Positions 33,954-43,663 of a stretch of 64,000 bases of DNA are shown here, piece after piece (position 1 is the stretch's first letter; each line of letters starts with the position of its first letter). The DNA is from Massilia violaceinigra (lineage in GTDB: Bacteria; Pseudomonadota; Gammaproteobacteria; Burkholderiales; Burkholderiaceae_D), in the NCBI RefSeq assembly GCF_002752675.1, contig NZ_CP024608.1:6386001-6450000 (forward strand), given 5' to 3'. The notes beneath the pieces were generated by a model. It was not told where the DNA came from. It saw nothing but the letters and a program-made list of their open reading frames with translations, and ran no database searches. Made by a program: the position numbers and the translations under genes.

Positions 33954-35098
33954 GCGTCCACCCCGAGTGCGTTGCCGGCAAGGTCGAACAGGCGCACTTC
34001 GAGGCGCTTGACCGACGGTACGCGCGCGTGCGCGAGCGCACCGATGCGGCGCTCGATCTCGATCCACACCGTTTTGGCGAAAGGCTCACTCTTTAAACGT
34101 TCCATTGCTGCTTCCACTGTGTTTGCATTTTCCATATCTTGTACCAGTTGCGCATCGCCGCCCATCTGCGCGACCACGCGCGCGACGCCTGCCATTGCCA
34201 TGTTGCTCTTGCTCGAATGCGTATCCCAAAACCCGTCGAGCACCTTGGCCAGCTTGCCGGGGTGGCCGGCTAGCCACAGCACATCCAGGCCGCGCTTATC
34301 CTCCCGCAGCGCCTTTTCGGTGAAGTCCAGCGCGTCGCCGAGAAAATTTGCGATCTGCACCGAGCGTTCGTCCGGCAATCCAAGCACCCCGCTGGCAAAC
34401 TCGCGGCCGATCTTGCCGGGCAGGTAAGCCACGCTCTCGGTGCTCGCCGCCAGCGCCACACGCACATACACTTCGACCGAGGCAATCCACGTCGACAGCG
34501 ACATCGGCTCGACGATCCCCGAGGTGCCGAGTATCGAAATACCACCCACGATGCCCAGGCGCGGGTTGAAGGTCTTGCGCGCGATGACTTCCCCGTTCTC
34601 GCAGCCGATGGTCAGGTCGAAGCCGCTGTCGGGCGGCTCCGCCATGGCGTCGTCCAGCATTTCTTCCACCGCGCGCCGCATCATCTGGCGCGGCACGGGG
34701 TTGATCGCCGGCTCGCCCACCGCCACGCGCAGGCCGGGGCGGGTCGCCGTGCCCACGCCGCGCCCGGCGAAAAAGCGCACCGCACGCGCATCGTTGCGCC
34801 GCACTTCGGCAAAGATGGTGGCGCCGTGCGTATTGTCCGGATCGTCGCCGCCATCCTTGAGCACCTCGGCCCGCACCGCGCCACTATCGGCCCAATCGAC
34901 CAGTTGGACCGGCACGTCGAGATAATGCACACCGTCGGGCAGGCTGACCCTGACCATGTCGACGCGCGCGCCGTGCAGCAGTAACCCAAGTGCTGCCTTA
35001 ACCGCCGCCGTGGCGCAACTGCCTGTTGTGCGGCCACGCCTTAGCCCATTTAACGCCGGGATGGCAAGATCGAACTGAACCCGTTCAACGTGCTTCAT
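33950..35098 (-). CDS. cbiD: Cobalt-precorrin-5B C1-methyltransferase CbiD
   Basis: The 382-residue protein has the CbiD hallmarks RRGRTTGSCATAAVKAAL, GVGTATRPGL, GVGEPAINP-like AVGEPAINPVPR, GGISILGTSGIVEPMS and AGHPGKLAKV. It methylates C1. CbiD belongs to the classical anaerobic route, but also occurs in some clusters with CobN. The start at 35098 overlaps the end of cbiXC by 14 bases; an in-frame start at 35125 is less likely. Confidence 0.94.
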   Translation of the reverse strand: MKHVERVQFDLAIPALNGLRRGRTTGSCATAAVKAALGLLLHGARVDMVRVSLPDGVHYLDVPVQLVDWADSGAVRAEVLKDGGDDPDNTHGATIFAEVRRNDARAVRFFAGRGVGTATRPGLRVAVGEPAINPVPRQMMRRAVEEMLDDAMAEPPDSGFDLTIGCENGEVIARKTFNPRLGIVGGISILGTSGIVEPMSLSTWIASVEVYVRVALAASTESVAYLPGKIGREFASGVLGLPDERSVQIANFLGDALDFTEKALREDKRGLDVLWLAGHPGKLAKVLDGFWDTHSSKSNMAMAGVARVVAQMGGDAQLVQDMENANTVEAAMERLKSEPFAKTVWIEIERRIGALAHARVPSVKRLEVRLFDLAGNALGVDA

Positions 35099-36647
35099 AC
35101 CCTGCAAGCTGATTGAGCGCGTCAATCATCAGGCCATTGACCACGCTCGCCGCCCACGGCGACCCGCCGCGCGTGCCGCTGTTGGTAATGCGCGGCACCT
35201 GCAGGCAGCGCCGCAGTTCATCCTTGGTTTCGCGCGTGCCGACAAAGCCGACCGGTAGTCCAATCACGAGCTGCGGGCGCCAGCCATGGTCGCGGATCAG
35301 CCGCACCGCTTCGGCGATGGCCGTTGGCGCGTCGCCGATCGACAGCACCACGTCGTTGCCGAATTTTTGCCAACCGCGCCGGATGCCCGCCGCCGAGCGC
35401 GTAATGCCTTCCGCCGCCGACATCAGGTGCGTTTCGCGGTCATGCACGCCGCACCAGGTGTCGATGCCAAGTGTTTCGAGCAGTTGGCGCTTGAGGCCCG
35501 TCTGCACCATGGTCACATCGGTCAGCACGCGCTTGCAGCGCAACAGCGCCAGAATCCCGCTTTCGACCGCGCCCGGCGAAAAGTACATGTCGTCCACGGC
35601 CCCGAAGTCGCCGCTGGTGTGCACCAGCCGTTGGAGGATTGTCATGTGCGATGCCGGGAATCCCGACCAGTCGCGCCCCGCGGCGATGATCTGGAAGCTC
35701 TCCGCCTCGATCGGATGCGGCTCGTACGGGGCGTACGTTGGCGTGGCCACCACTGCCGGTTCCTGCGCCAGCAAGCCGCGCACGGCCAGATGGTGGGCCT
35801 GCTGTGGCTCACCCACCTGCTGCTCGAAGCCGACGATCTGCACGCGGTATTTGCACAGCGAGCAGTTCATGGCGGCGCGCCCGGCCACCGCCTCGCGCGC
35901 GCGCTCGATGATCACGTCGGCCACATGCGAATGCACGCCGAAGTAGCCGGCCTTGAGCACTTCCAGGCCCGGCTCGCGCTCGCGCAAGTCGTCGGCGGCC
36001 GCGTAGATGCGCTTGACCAGTACGCCGTCGAACAAAAAGAAAGGCAAGACAACCAGGCGCTGGTAGCCCATGCGGGCCGCGGCGCGCAAGCCGTCCGCCA
36101 CCAGCGGCGTGGCCGTGCCCGAATAGCATACGTACACGCCGCCGAAGCCCATGCCCTCTTCCAGCATGCGCGCCAGCTTGGCCACTTCGCCGTTGGCGTC
36201 GGGGTCGGTGGTGCCACGTCCGACCAGCACCAGGCAGGTGTCGGAGCGGCGCACCGTCAGCGGCGACGTGGCCTCCGCTTCGACGATGCGTTCCTGCGCC
36301 AGTTGCAGCAGTTGCGGGTGCAGGTTCATCGGCGCGCCGAAATGGAAATCGATGTCCGGATAGTCGCGCGCCATGGCCTGCACTTCAGCCGGCATGTCGT
36401 TCTTGGCGTGGCGGGCGGCCAGCAGCACGCCGGGCACCACCGCCACCTGGCGCGTCCCGGTGACTAAATTGGCTTGTACCGCCTCGGCGATGGTCGGGCT
36501 GGAGAATTCCAGGTAGCCGTGCGTGACGATATCGTCGGGCGCACGCGCGCGTACCAGTTCGACCAGTGCTTCGAATTCGCGCACGGCGTCGGGATCGCGG
36601 CTGCCATGGCCCGCCACGACGATGCCGAATTTTTCTGTTTGGGTCAT
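35085..36647 (-). CDS. cbiXC: Sirohydrochlorin cobaltochelatase/precorrin-8X methylmutase fusion (CbiX-CbiC)
   Basis: The ATG at 36647 overlaps the cbiE stop by 4 bases. Residues 1-about 290 are a two-lobed long Cbi[52 protein letters not shown], ending in a Cys-containing MNCSLCKYR segment like the Fe-S region of long CbiX. Residues about 320-520 are CbiC/Cob[15 protein letters not shown] with the catalytic His, [15 protein letters not shown] and [14 protein letters not shown]. CbiX inserts cobalt early; CbiC moves the C11 methyl to C12. Both halves look intact. Confidence 0.93.
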   Translation of the reverse strand: MTQTEKFGIVVAGHGSRDPDAVREFEALVELVRARAPDDIVTHGYLEFSSPTIAEAVQANLVTGTRQVAVVPGVLLAARHAKNDMPAEVQAMARDYPDIDFHFGAPMNLHPQLLQLAQERIVEAEATSPLTVRRSDTCLVLVGRGTTDPDANGEVAKLARMLEEGMGFGGVYVCYSGTATPLVADGLRAAARMGYQRLVVLPFFLFDGVLVKRIYAAADDLREREPGLEVLKAGYFGVHSHVADVIIERAREAVAGRAAMNCSLCKYRVQIVGFEQQVGEPQQAHHLAVRGLLAQEPAVVATPTYAPYEPHPIEAESFQIIAAGRDWSGFPASHMTILQRLVHTSGDFGAVDDMYFSPGAVESGILALLRCKRVLTDVTMVQTGLKRQLLETLGIDTWCGVHDRETHLMSAAEGITRSAAGIRRGWQKFGNDVVLSIGDAPTAIAEAVRLIRDHGWRPQLVIGLPVGFVGTRETKDELRRCLQVPRITNSGTRGGSPWAASVVNGLMIDALNQLAGYEAR

Positions 36648-37348
36648 GGTGCGGGTGCCGCCTCGATCTGGCTGGCCATCGGCGCGAGCGTGCGAATCAG
36701 CATGATGCTCATGTCGGAACAGGTATGGCTGGCGCATTCCAGCAGGCTGCCATGCCATTCCGCTTCGCCGCGTGTCAGGTTCTCCCACACTTCGGTCGGA
36801 TGATCGGGCGAGATGCCGTTTTCCAGAAGGTAGGCTGCGATATGCCACGGCATGAAGGAGCGCGCCGCGTCCCACGGACACGGAATCACAATCGCGTTGC
36901 GCTGGTCCTGCAGCACATGCACCAGATGGCGCTTGAAGGGATCGAGGTCGCCACGCCGGTGGAAGGTGATGAAGGTCGTCTCGTCGAAACAGACCTTGGC
37001 GCGCGAGGCCAGGATCTGGGCCGACGAAATGCCAGGCAGCGATTCGACCGGGTGGCCGCACGCGCGTTCGACCCGTTCCAGGTACTGGAAGCCGCTGAAA
37101 TGGATATCTCCCATGAAGACGACCACGCAGCGCTTGCCCGCGTGGTGCAGGCGCGCCACTTCGTCGAGCTGCGCGACCTGATCGCGGTAAGCCATGCCGA
37201 TGACCTGGGCCTCGGCCGGAATCAGGCTTTGGACCACGTTCAACACCGCGTCGAAGCCGGCGACGACGTCGGCCTCGCGAATGAGCTGCGCGCCGCGCTG
37301 CGTCAGGTAGCCGACGTCGCCGGGTCCCGCGCCTATGCAAATGATCAT
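36644..37348 (-). CDS. cbiE: Cobalt-precorrin-7 C5-methyltransferase (CbiE)
   Basis: The 234-residue SAM methyltransferase starts [19 protein letters not shown] and has [24 protein letters not shown] and [13 protein letters not shown], the CbiE pattern. It methylates C5. The CbiT partner (C15 methylation and decarboxylation) is neither fused, as in CobL, nor a separate gene in this window. It sits 28 bases after the chelatase subunit and overlaps cbiXC. Confidence 0.9.
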   Translation of the reverse strand: MIICIGAGPGDVGYLTQRGAQLIREADVVAGFDAVLNVVQSLIPAEAQVIGMAYRDQVAQLDEVARLHHAGKRCVVVFMGDIHFSGFQYLERVERACGHPVESLPGISSAQILASRAKVCFDETTFITFHRRGDLDPFKRHLVHVLQDQRNAIVIPCPWDAARSFMPWHIAAYLLENGISPDHPTEVWENLTRGEAEWHGSLLECASHTCSDMSIMLIRTLAPMASQIEAAPAP

Positions 37349-37376
37349 GTCAAGGTGCTCCTAAATATGCGTATTG

Positions 37377-39278
37377 TCAGGTTGGTGCCAGGCGCGCACG
37401 AATCGTCAGCGCCAGGTTGTCGGTCGATAGCTGCTCGAGGGTCAGGCACTCGGCGCCCAGGGTCTGCGCCAGTTGCGCAGCCCGTCCAAGGCGCAGATAG
37501 CCGCTCTCGGTATCGAGCACCAGCGCCGGCACGCCACGTTCCGCCAGCTTGCCGGCCAGGTCGAGCGATTCGCGCCATGGGTCGCCATCGGCGGCCAGCG
37601 GCACATTGGCCTTGCCGTCGGTGAGCAGCACCATCAGCGCCGGCGCGCGATGCGCCGATTTTTCAAGCGTTTCCAGCGCCAGGTGCAGGGCATGCGGCAA
37701 GGGTGTGCGCCCGCCGGTCGGCAATTCCGACAGGCCCTGCTCGGCGCGGTCCACGCTGCCCGTCGGCGCCAGCAACAGATGTGCCGACTGGCCGCGGAAG
37801 GAGATCACGGCCACCGTATCGCGCCGCTGGTAGGCGTCCGTCAGCAACGCCAGCACGGCGCCCTTGACCGCTTCCATGCGGCGCTGCGCGGCCATTGAGC
37901 CAGAGGCGTCGACCACGAAGAGGATCAGGTTCGCGCTTTTACCGACCCGGATCTGCTGGTGCAGGTCGGCCCGCGTGACCTGTACGTGGCCCGGCTCGCG
38001 CGTCGCGGCGCTGAGCAAGGTCGCGCCGATGGCGATGCTGGTCGGCTTTTCGTCGGGCACGGCGCGCACCACGCGTCCGCGCGCGGCGCCCATCGCCTCG
38101 CTGCGGCGGCCCGCGCTGCTGTGGCCCGCTGTCGATTCGACCACGATGCGCGGCGCGCTAGCGCTGGCGGCGGCCGCGAACACCTGTTCCTCGCCCTGCT
38201 CGCCGGACGGCGTTTGCTCGCCATCTTCCGCTTCGCCGGCGTCGTCCTGCGCCGGTGGCGGAGGGGCCGCCTCGCGCATCAGTTCATCGAGGCGATCATG
38301 ATCGAGGCCGGGCTGCTCGAACGGCTTGCGGCGGCGCCGGTGCGGCAGCACCAGTTCGGCCGCGCTGCGCAGGTCGGCCGGCGTGACCTGCAACCGTCCG
38401 TCGAGCGCCGCCAGTGCGCGCGATGCTTTGTGCATGACGATGTCCGCACGAAGGCTGGCCACCTCGAACTCGCAGCACAAATGGCTGATCAGGTCCAGCA
38501 TGGCGTCATCCAGCGTCACTTGCGGCAGCAGGCGCTGGGCTTCAACAAGCTGGCGGTGCAATGCCTGCTGCTGGTCGTCCCACGCTGCGCTGAAACCGGC
38601 CGGATCGGCCTCGAAGGCGATCCGCCGGCGTACCACTTCCGAGCGCACCTTCTTGTCGCGCGGCGCCGCCACTTCGACCATCAGGGCGAAGCGGTCCAGC
38701 AGTTGCGGGCGCAGGTCGCCCTCTTCCAGATTCATCGTGCCAACGAGCGTGAAACGCGCCGGGTGGCGGATCGACAGCCCTTCGCGCTGAACAGAATTGA
38801 CGCCCATGGCCGCCACGTCGAGCAGCACGTCGACCAGGTGATCGGCCAGCAGGTTGACTTCATCGATATACAGCACGCCCCTGTGCGCTGCCGCCAGCAG
38901 GCCTGGCTGGAAAACGCGCTGACCGCCCTGCAACGCGCGGGCCAGGTCGACGCTGCCGATCACCCGGTCTTCGGTCGCGCCCAGAGGCAGGGTCACAAAG
39001 GGCACGGGCCCCAGGCGTGGCGTACCGGTGGCGCAAGCCTCGCAGTGTTCCGAAACCGCACCGGCGCTGCAGTTGTAGGCGCAGCCGGCCACGGTGTCGA
39101 TCTGCGGCAGCACGTCGGCCAACGCGCGCGCCGCCGTGCTCTTGGCGGTGCCCTTGTCGCCGCGGATCAGCACACCGCCCATGCCGGGATCGACCGCGCA
39201 CAGCATCAGCGCACGCTGCAACTGGGGCTGGCCGACGATGGCCGAGAACGGAAAATTCGTGATCTTCATCTTATCCAT
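37377..39278 (-). CDS. Fused ChlI/ChlD-type cobaltochelatase subunit (AAA+ and VWA)
   Basis: Residues about 1-330 are an AAA+ domain: RGDKGTAKSTAARAL (Walker A), a cysteine cluster CAYNCSAGAVSEHCEAC, VLYIDEVNLL (Walker B) and LVGTMNLEEGDLRPQLLDRF. An acidic proline-rich linker follows (about 338-390). The C-terminus is a von Willebrand A domain with MIDAS motif DASGSM (about 457) and TGGRTPLP. It corresponds to CobS/CobT or ChlI/ChlD in one chain and would power CobN with ATP. The start is 39278 or 39269; both overlap or touch the cobN stop at 39271. Confidence 0.92.
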   Translation of the reverse strand: MDKMKITNFPFSAIVGQPQLQRALMLCAVDPGMGGVLIRGDKGTAKSTAARALADVLPQIDTVAGCAYNCSAGAVSEHCEACATGTPRLGPVPFVTLPLGATEDRVIGSVDLARALQGGQRVFQPGLLAAAHRGVLYIDEVNLLADHLVDVLLDVAAMGVNSVQREGLSIRHPARFTLVGTMNLEEGDLRPQLLDRFALMVEVAAPRDKKVRSEVVRRRIAFEADPAGFSAAWDDQQQALHRQLVEAQRLLPQVTLDDAMLDLISHLCCEFEVASLRADIVMHKASRALAALDGRLQVTPADLRSAAELVLPHRRRRKPFEQPGLDHDRLDELMREAAPPPPAQDDAGEAEDGEQTPSGEQGEEQVFAAAASASAPRIVVESTAGHSSAGRRSEAMGAARGRVVRAVPDEKPTSIAIGATLLSAATREPGHVQVTRADLHQQIRVGKSANLILFVVDASGSMAAQRRMEAVKGAVLALLTDAYQRRDTVAVISFRGQSAHLLLAPTGSVDRAEQGLSELPTGGRTPLPHALHLALETLEKSAHRAPALMVLLTDGKANVPLAADGDPWRESLDLAGKLAERGVPALVLDTESGYLRLGRAAQLAQTLGAECLTLEQLSTDNLALTIRARLAPT

Positions 39279-42200
39279 TACGTGCCGTTTCGCCGCGTGC
39301 TTCGAGCAGGGTTTCGCTATCGAGATACAGTTCGCGCAGTTTGGCCAGCGTTTCCGGGCGCGGCTCGGCCCACATGCCGCGGCTGGCCGCTTCCAGCAGG
39401 CGCTCGGCGATGGCGTTCTGCGCCCACGGATTGGCTTCTTCCAGAAAGCGCTGCATGTCGTCGTCGAAGCCGTAGGCCTGGGCCACGTCTTCGTACATCC
39501 AGTCGTCCATTACCTGCGCCGTGGCGTCGTAGCCGAACAGGTAGTCGACGGTGGCCGTCAATTCCAGCCCGCCCTTGTAGCCGTGGCGCTGGATGCTGGC
39601 CAGCCATTTGGGATTGACCACGCGCGAGCGGAACACGCGCAAGGTTTCTTCTTTCAGGTCGCGCACCTGCGCCCGCGCCGGGTCGTGGCTGTCGCCGAAA
39701 TAGTGGCGCGGCTGCTGGCCGGTCAGTGCGCGGATGGTGGCGATCATCCCGCCATGGAATTGCAGGTAATCGTCGCTGTCGAAGATATCGTGTTCGCGGT
39801 TGTCCTGGTTGTGCAGGGCCACCTGCACGCCGGAGAGGCGCACCTTGAAGGCGTCGCGCTGGTCGGCGCCCTGTTCGCCACGCGCATAGGCGTAGCCGCC
39901 CCAGTTGACGTAGGCCTCGGCGAAATCGGCGTCCGCTTCCCAGTTCTTGTGCTGGATCAGCGGCAGAATGCCGGCGCCGTAGCTGCCCGGCTTGGCGCCG
40001 AACACGCGGTACGAGGCGCGCCGCGCGCCCTCTTCCTGCGTCAGGCCCTGTTCGATCCAGCCACCGAGTTCGGCCAGGTAGTGCTTGCGCACGAAATTGT
40101 GGGTGAGCGGTTCGTCCAGCTGGATGACGGTGTTGACAGCGTCGTCAATCAGATCGATCAACTGCGGGAACGCGTCGCGGAAAAAGCCGCTGATACGCGT
40201 CGTGACGTCGATGCGCGGGCGCTTGAGTTCTTCGAGCGGGATCACTTCGACGCCGCTCACCTGGCGGCTTTCAGCGCGCCACACCGGCCGCACGCCGAGC
40301 AGCGCCAGGATCTGGGCCACGTCGTCGCCGTGGGTACGCATCGCGCTGGTGCCCCAGATGCTAATCGCGACGCTCTCGGGATACTCGCCGGTTTCGCGTT
40401 CGTGACGCGTCAATACCTCGTGTGCCAGTTGCAGGCCGACGCGCCATGCCGATTGCGACGGCACGCTGCGCGGGTCCACCGAGTAGAAATTGCGCCCGGT
40501 CGGCAGGATGTGCGCCATGCCGCGCGTGGGCGAGCCGCTCGGACCGGCCGGTACATACTGTCCGGACAGGCCGTTGATCAGATTATCGATTTCGTCGGTA
40601 GCGCGCGCCAGGTTTGGTACCAGCTGGATGCAGGCGAAACCGAGCACCTTGCGCAGCGCGTCAAAGCGATTCAATGCTGGCTTGACGGTAGCGGCAGGCG
40701 CGCGCGCCGGTGCCGGACGCGGCTTGCCCATTTGCGACAGCATGCTCGCCTTTGCGCGTTGGGCGGGTTGGAGCAGCGGCGCGGCGACCGCGTCCCCGTC
40801 GATATCGGCGAAGACGAGGTTGAGCACTTCATCGATGGCGGCCGGCCTGTAATCGCGTGCCGACAGTTCGGTAAACAGGCGCAGACACAGCGCATCGATG
40901 GCGTCGAGCGCGTCCGAACGCGTGACGACGGCACACTGTGCGAGGCGCGCCAGTGCAGGCACGACATTGATGCGGCGGCCCTTCTGGTCCAGCAGCAGGT
41001 CCATCGTCAGGCCGAACAGCGCCGACACTTCGGCCTGCAGGCCCGGAATATCGAGGTTGGGCAAGCGCGTTAGCGATACCAGCATGGCCGGCATCTGCTG
41101 CGCGTCAGGGCCACCGCCGAGGATGTGCAGGCCATCGCGGATCTGGGCCGAACCCAGTTCGCACAGGTAGCCATCGAGGTCCTCGATCAGATGAGCCACG
41201 TCGGAGCCGCCCATCGACGCCAGCGCGGCAGGGAGTTCGCCGTCTTCTTCGTGGTGATGATCATGATCGTGGTCATGGTCGTGATGATGGTGATGGCCGT
41301 GCCCATGATCGTGGTCATGGTCATGGTCGTGGTGCAGCAGGCGCGCCTGCAGGTCCGCATTCAGGTTGGTCTGCTTGACCAGTTCCCATATCTGCTGCTG
41401 GAGCAGCGGCAGTTTGGCCGGATCCAGCACTTCGACCTGATAATACTCGTCGACCAGCTGCGTCAGCTGCGCCAGTGCACCGTAGGTGTCGGCAGTGGTC
41501 ATCGGCGGCGTCAGGTGGTCCACCACCACGGCGTGCGCGCGGCGCTTGGCCTGCGAACCCTCGCCCGGGTCGTTGATGATGAACGGGTAAAACAGCGGCA
41601 GGTCGCCGAGCAAGGCGTCAGGGAAGCAGTTCTGCGACAGTCCCACCCCTTTACCGGGCAGCCATTCCATCGTGCCGTGCTTACCGACGTGGACGATGGC
41701 GTCGGCGCGCCAGACGTCGCGCAGCCAGCGGTACAGCGCATAGTAATGATGGGTCGGCGGCAGGTCGCTCTGGTGATAGATCGCATCCGGGTCCATGCCG
41801 TAGCCGCGCGGCGGCTGCAGGGCGACGAAGGTATTACCCAATTCGATGCCGGCCAGCGCCAGGTGGCCGTCGCACACGTAGGCTTCTCCGGGAGCGGCGC
41901 CCCACTGGGAGCTCATCTTTTCCTGCATGTCGGGCGTGAGTTCGGCGAACCACGTGGCGTATTGCGCGGCGGGCACGCGGCCGGCGGCATTGCGCAACTG
42001 CTCCGTTGTCACGTAGATCTGGTCGTACGAACAGCGCGCCACCAGGTCGTGAATCAGCGTGGTACCGTCGGCGGGCGGCTGGCCGACGTCGTAGCCGGCG
42101 GCGCGCATGGCGTCGAGAATGCGCATCAGCGATGCCGGGGCATCCAGCCCGACCGCGTTACCGATCTGCGAAGCCTTGCTGCTCGAATTGGTGAACATGA

Positions 42201-43335
42201 ATGCGACGCGCTTCTCGGCGTTCGGCACGTGCTTGAGGCGTGCGAAGCGCGCTGCGATGCCAGCCACGCGCGCCACGCGGTCCGGCACCGGTTCGTATTC
42301 GACCGCGTCGCCCTGTAAACCGGCCGCGCGCGACTTGAACGACACCGGCGCGGTGATGATGCGCCCGTCAAATTCCGGCAGCACCACGTTCATGGCCGTG
42401 TCGAGCGGATTAAGCCCGCGCGCGGACTGCTCCCACTGCGGCAGCGTCATGCCGCTGGTAATGGCCTGCAGCACCGGCACGTTCAGCGTTTCCAGTACGC
42501 CGACCGACCATCCGGCAGGCGTGGGTCCACCCGGCGTGATCTCGCCCATCGCGAACGAGGTGGTGTTGATCAGCACATCGATATGCACGCCGCGCGCGTC
42601 GCTGAAGTAGCGCAGCGCGTCGGGCAGTGCCCCGGCGCCGGCGCCGCTGCGCAGCGAGGCGGTAAACACCGGCAGCACGTTCATGCCGCGCTTTTCCAGT
42701 GCGTCCAGCAGCGCATCGATGAAGCGCGTGTTCCCGCTCATCCAATGCGCGCGGTAAAACACGATGCCGGCACTCGGCGCGTCAGGTTTGCGCAGCGCCA
42801 GCCAGTCGTCGATGCCGGCGCCCTGCGCCAGGTCAGGATGATAAATGCCGTGTTCGGGCAGCGGCAGCGCGCTCTCGTAGCCAAAACCGGTAAGCAGCAG
42901 ATGGTCGGACAAATAGCGCAGCAATTGCGCCAGATTGCCGCTGCCGCCGCAATGAAAGTAGTTCAGTGTCTGTTGCAGCACATCGGGAGCGACGGTCGAA
43001 ACCGCGGCCAGCTCGGGATCGGGCTCGCCCGTGCCGCTGATCGCAATCAGGTGCTGGCCGTGGCGGCGTGCGTGGCTTACCAGATCGGCAAAACCGGGCA
43101 CGCTGCCGAGACGGCCCAGCACGCGCAGGATGATGATGCGCGCGCCCTGCACCTCGCGCGAGAGCAGCGTCGTGGCGCCGCCGTCGGCGTCGAGTCCCTG
43201 CAAGCTTACGCCCGCCACCGCGCGGAACTCCGGCGGCAGCTGGCTCACTGCGTGGTGCAGGACCGTCAGGTCGTTCGATGCATGGGTAAGCAGCGCGATG
43301 TGCGCCGGGCCTTGAGGAAAATCAGGTGATGTCAT
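39271..43335 (-). CDS. cobN: Cobaltochelatase large subunit CobN, with histidine-rich insert
   Basis: The 1354-residue protein matches CobN/BchH chelatases: GFGYESALPLPEHGIYHPDL, IVFYRAHWMSGNT, GKHGTMEWLPGKG (about residue 550), and a C-terminal GYKGGLELTATVDYLFGYDATAQV. It inserts cobalt into hydrogenobyrinate a,c-diamide in the late-insertion route. An insert at about 667-692 is almost entirely His and Asp, with Gly, in HD repeats; it is encoded at plus-strand 41262-41336. The ATG at 43335 overlaps the ferredoxin gene by 14 bases; a TTG at 43347 is less likely. Confidence 0.95.
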   Translation of the reverse strand: MTSPDFPQGPAHIALLTHASNDLTVLHHAVSQLPPEFRAVAGVSLQGLDADGGATTLLSREVQGARIIILRVLGRLGSVPGFADLVSHARRHGQHLIAISGTGEPDPELAAVSTVAPDVLQQTLNYFHCGGSGNLAQLLRYLSDHLLLTGFGYESALPLPEHGIYHPDLAQGAGIDDWLALRKPDAPSAGIVFYRAHWMSGNTRFIDALLDALEKRGMNVLPVFTASLRSGAGAGALPDALRYFSDARGVHIDVLINTTSFAMGEITPGGPTPAGWSVGVLETLNVPVLQAITSGMTLPQWEQSARGLNPLDTAMNVVLPEFDGRIITAPVSFKSRAAGLQGDAVEYEPVPDRVARVAGIAARFARLKHVPNAEKRVAFMFTNSSSKASQIGNAVGLDAPASLMRILDAMRAAGYDVGQPPADGTTLIHDLVARCSYDQIYVTTEQLRNAAGRVPAAQYATWFAELTPDMQEKMSSQWGAAPGEAYVCDGHLALAGIELGNTFVALQPPRGYGMDPDAIYHQSDLPPTHHYYALYRWLRDVWRADAIVHVGKHGTMEWLPGKGVGLSQNCFPDALLGDLPLFYPFIINDPGEGSQAKRRAHAVVVDHLTPPMTTADTYGALAQLTQLVDEYYQVEVLDPAKLPLLQQQIWELVKQTNLNADLQARLLHHDHDHDHDHGHGHHHHHDHDHDHDHHHEEDGELPAALASMGGSDVAHLIEDLDGYLCELGSAQIRDGLHILGGGPDAQQMPAMLVSLTRLPNLDIPGLQAEVSALFGLTMDLLLDQKGRRINVVPALARLAQCAVVTRSDALDAIDALCLRLFTELSARDYRPAAIDEVLNLVFADIDGDAVAAPLLQPAQRAKASMLSQMGKPRPAPARAPAATVKPALNRFDALRKVLGFACIQLVPNLARATDEIDNLINGLSGQYVPAGPSGSPTRGMAHILPTGRNFYSVDPRSVPSQSAWRVGLQLAHEVLTRHERETGEYPESVAISIWGTSAMRTHGDDVAQILALLGVRPVWRAESRQVSGVEVIPLEELKRPRIDVTTRISGFFRDAFPQLIDLIDDAVNTVIQLDEPLTHNFVRKHYLAELGGWIEQGLTQEEGARRASYRVFGAKPGSYGAGILPLIQHKNWEADADFAEAYVNWGGYAYARGEQGADQRDAFKVRLSGVQVALHNQDNREHDIFDSDDYLQFHGGMIATIRALTGQQPRHYFGDSHDPARAQVRDLKEETLRVFRSRVVNPKWLASIQRHGYKGGLELTATVDYLFGYDATAQVMDDWMYEDVAQAYGFDDDMQRFLEEANPWAQNAIAERLLEAASRGMWAEPRPETLAKLRELYLDSETLLEARGETARNG

Positions 43336-43660
43336 GGTCCGCCACAATTGTGTCGCCTTCGCCGATGCGATGGAAAATCAGGTCGCTCACTTCGGCGCCG
43401 CCGATCAGGTGCTCGGCGACGATGCGCCCTGCTGCCGCTTCGTCGACGCGCCGGTACCACACGCCTTCCGGGTACACCACCACGATCGGCCCTTCATTGC
43501 GGCACGCGACCATGCAGTGCGTGCGGGTGCGCTTGACGCAGAGGTCCGGATGGGCGTCGATCTCGCGCCCCATGTGTTCGAACACGGCCTGCGCCTGCAC
43601 GCCGTTTTCGGTGCAGCGCGGGCCGACGCACATGAACACGTGCCGGTCATGGGTGCGCAT
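43322..43660 (-). CDS. cbiW: (2Fe-2S) thioredoxin-like ferredoxin
   Basis: The 112-residue protein shows the thioredoxin-like ferredoxin pattern: FMCVGPRCTENG at the N-terminus, then RTHCMVACRNEGPIVVVYPEGVWY, giving four cysteines able to hold one 2Fe-2S cluster. Such ferredoxins occur in cobalamin operons as CbiW and may supply electrons for ring reduction; the exact step is not established. It lies 3 bases after cbtA and overlaps cobN. Confidence 0.85.
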   Translation of the reverse strand: MRTHDRHVFMCVGPRCTENGVQAQAVFEHMGREIDAHPDLCVKRTRTHCMVACRNEGPIVVVYPEGVWYRRVDEAAAGRIVAEHLIGGAEVSDLIFHRIGEGDTIVADHDIT

Positions 43661-43663
43661 CGG

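Noticed and set aside
41262..41336. Repetitive ATG-ATC tract as a possible CRISPR or tandem-repeat locus
   Set aside because: It is an in-frame His/Asp codon tract within cobN, with no spacers.
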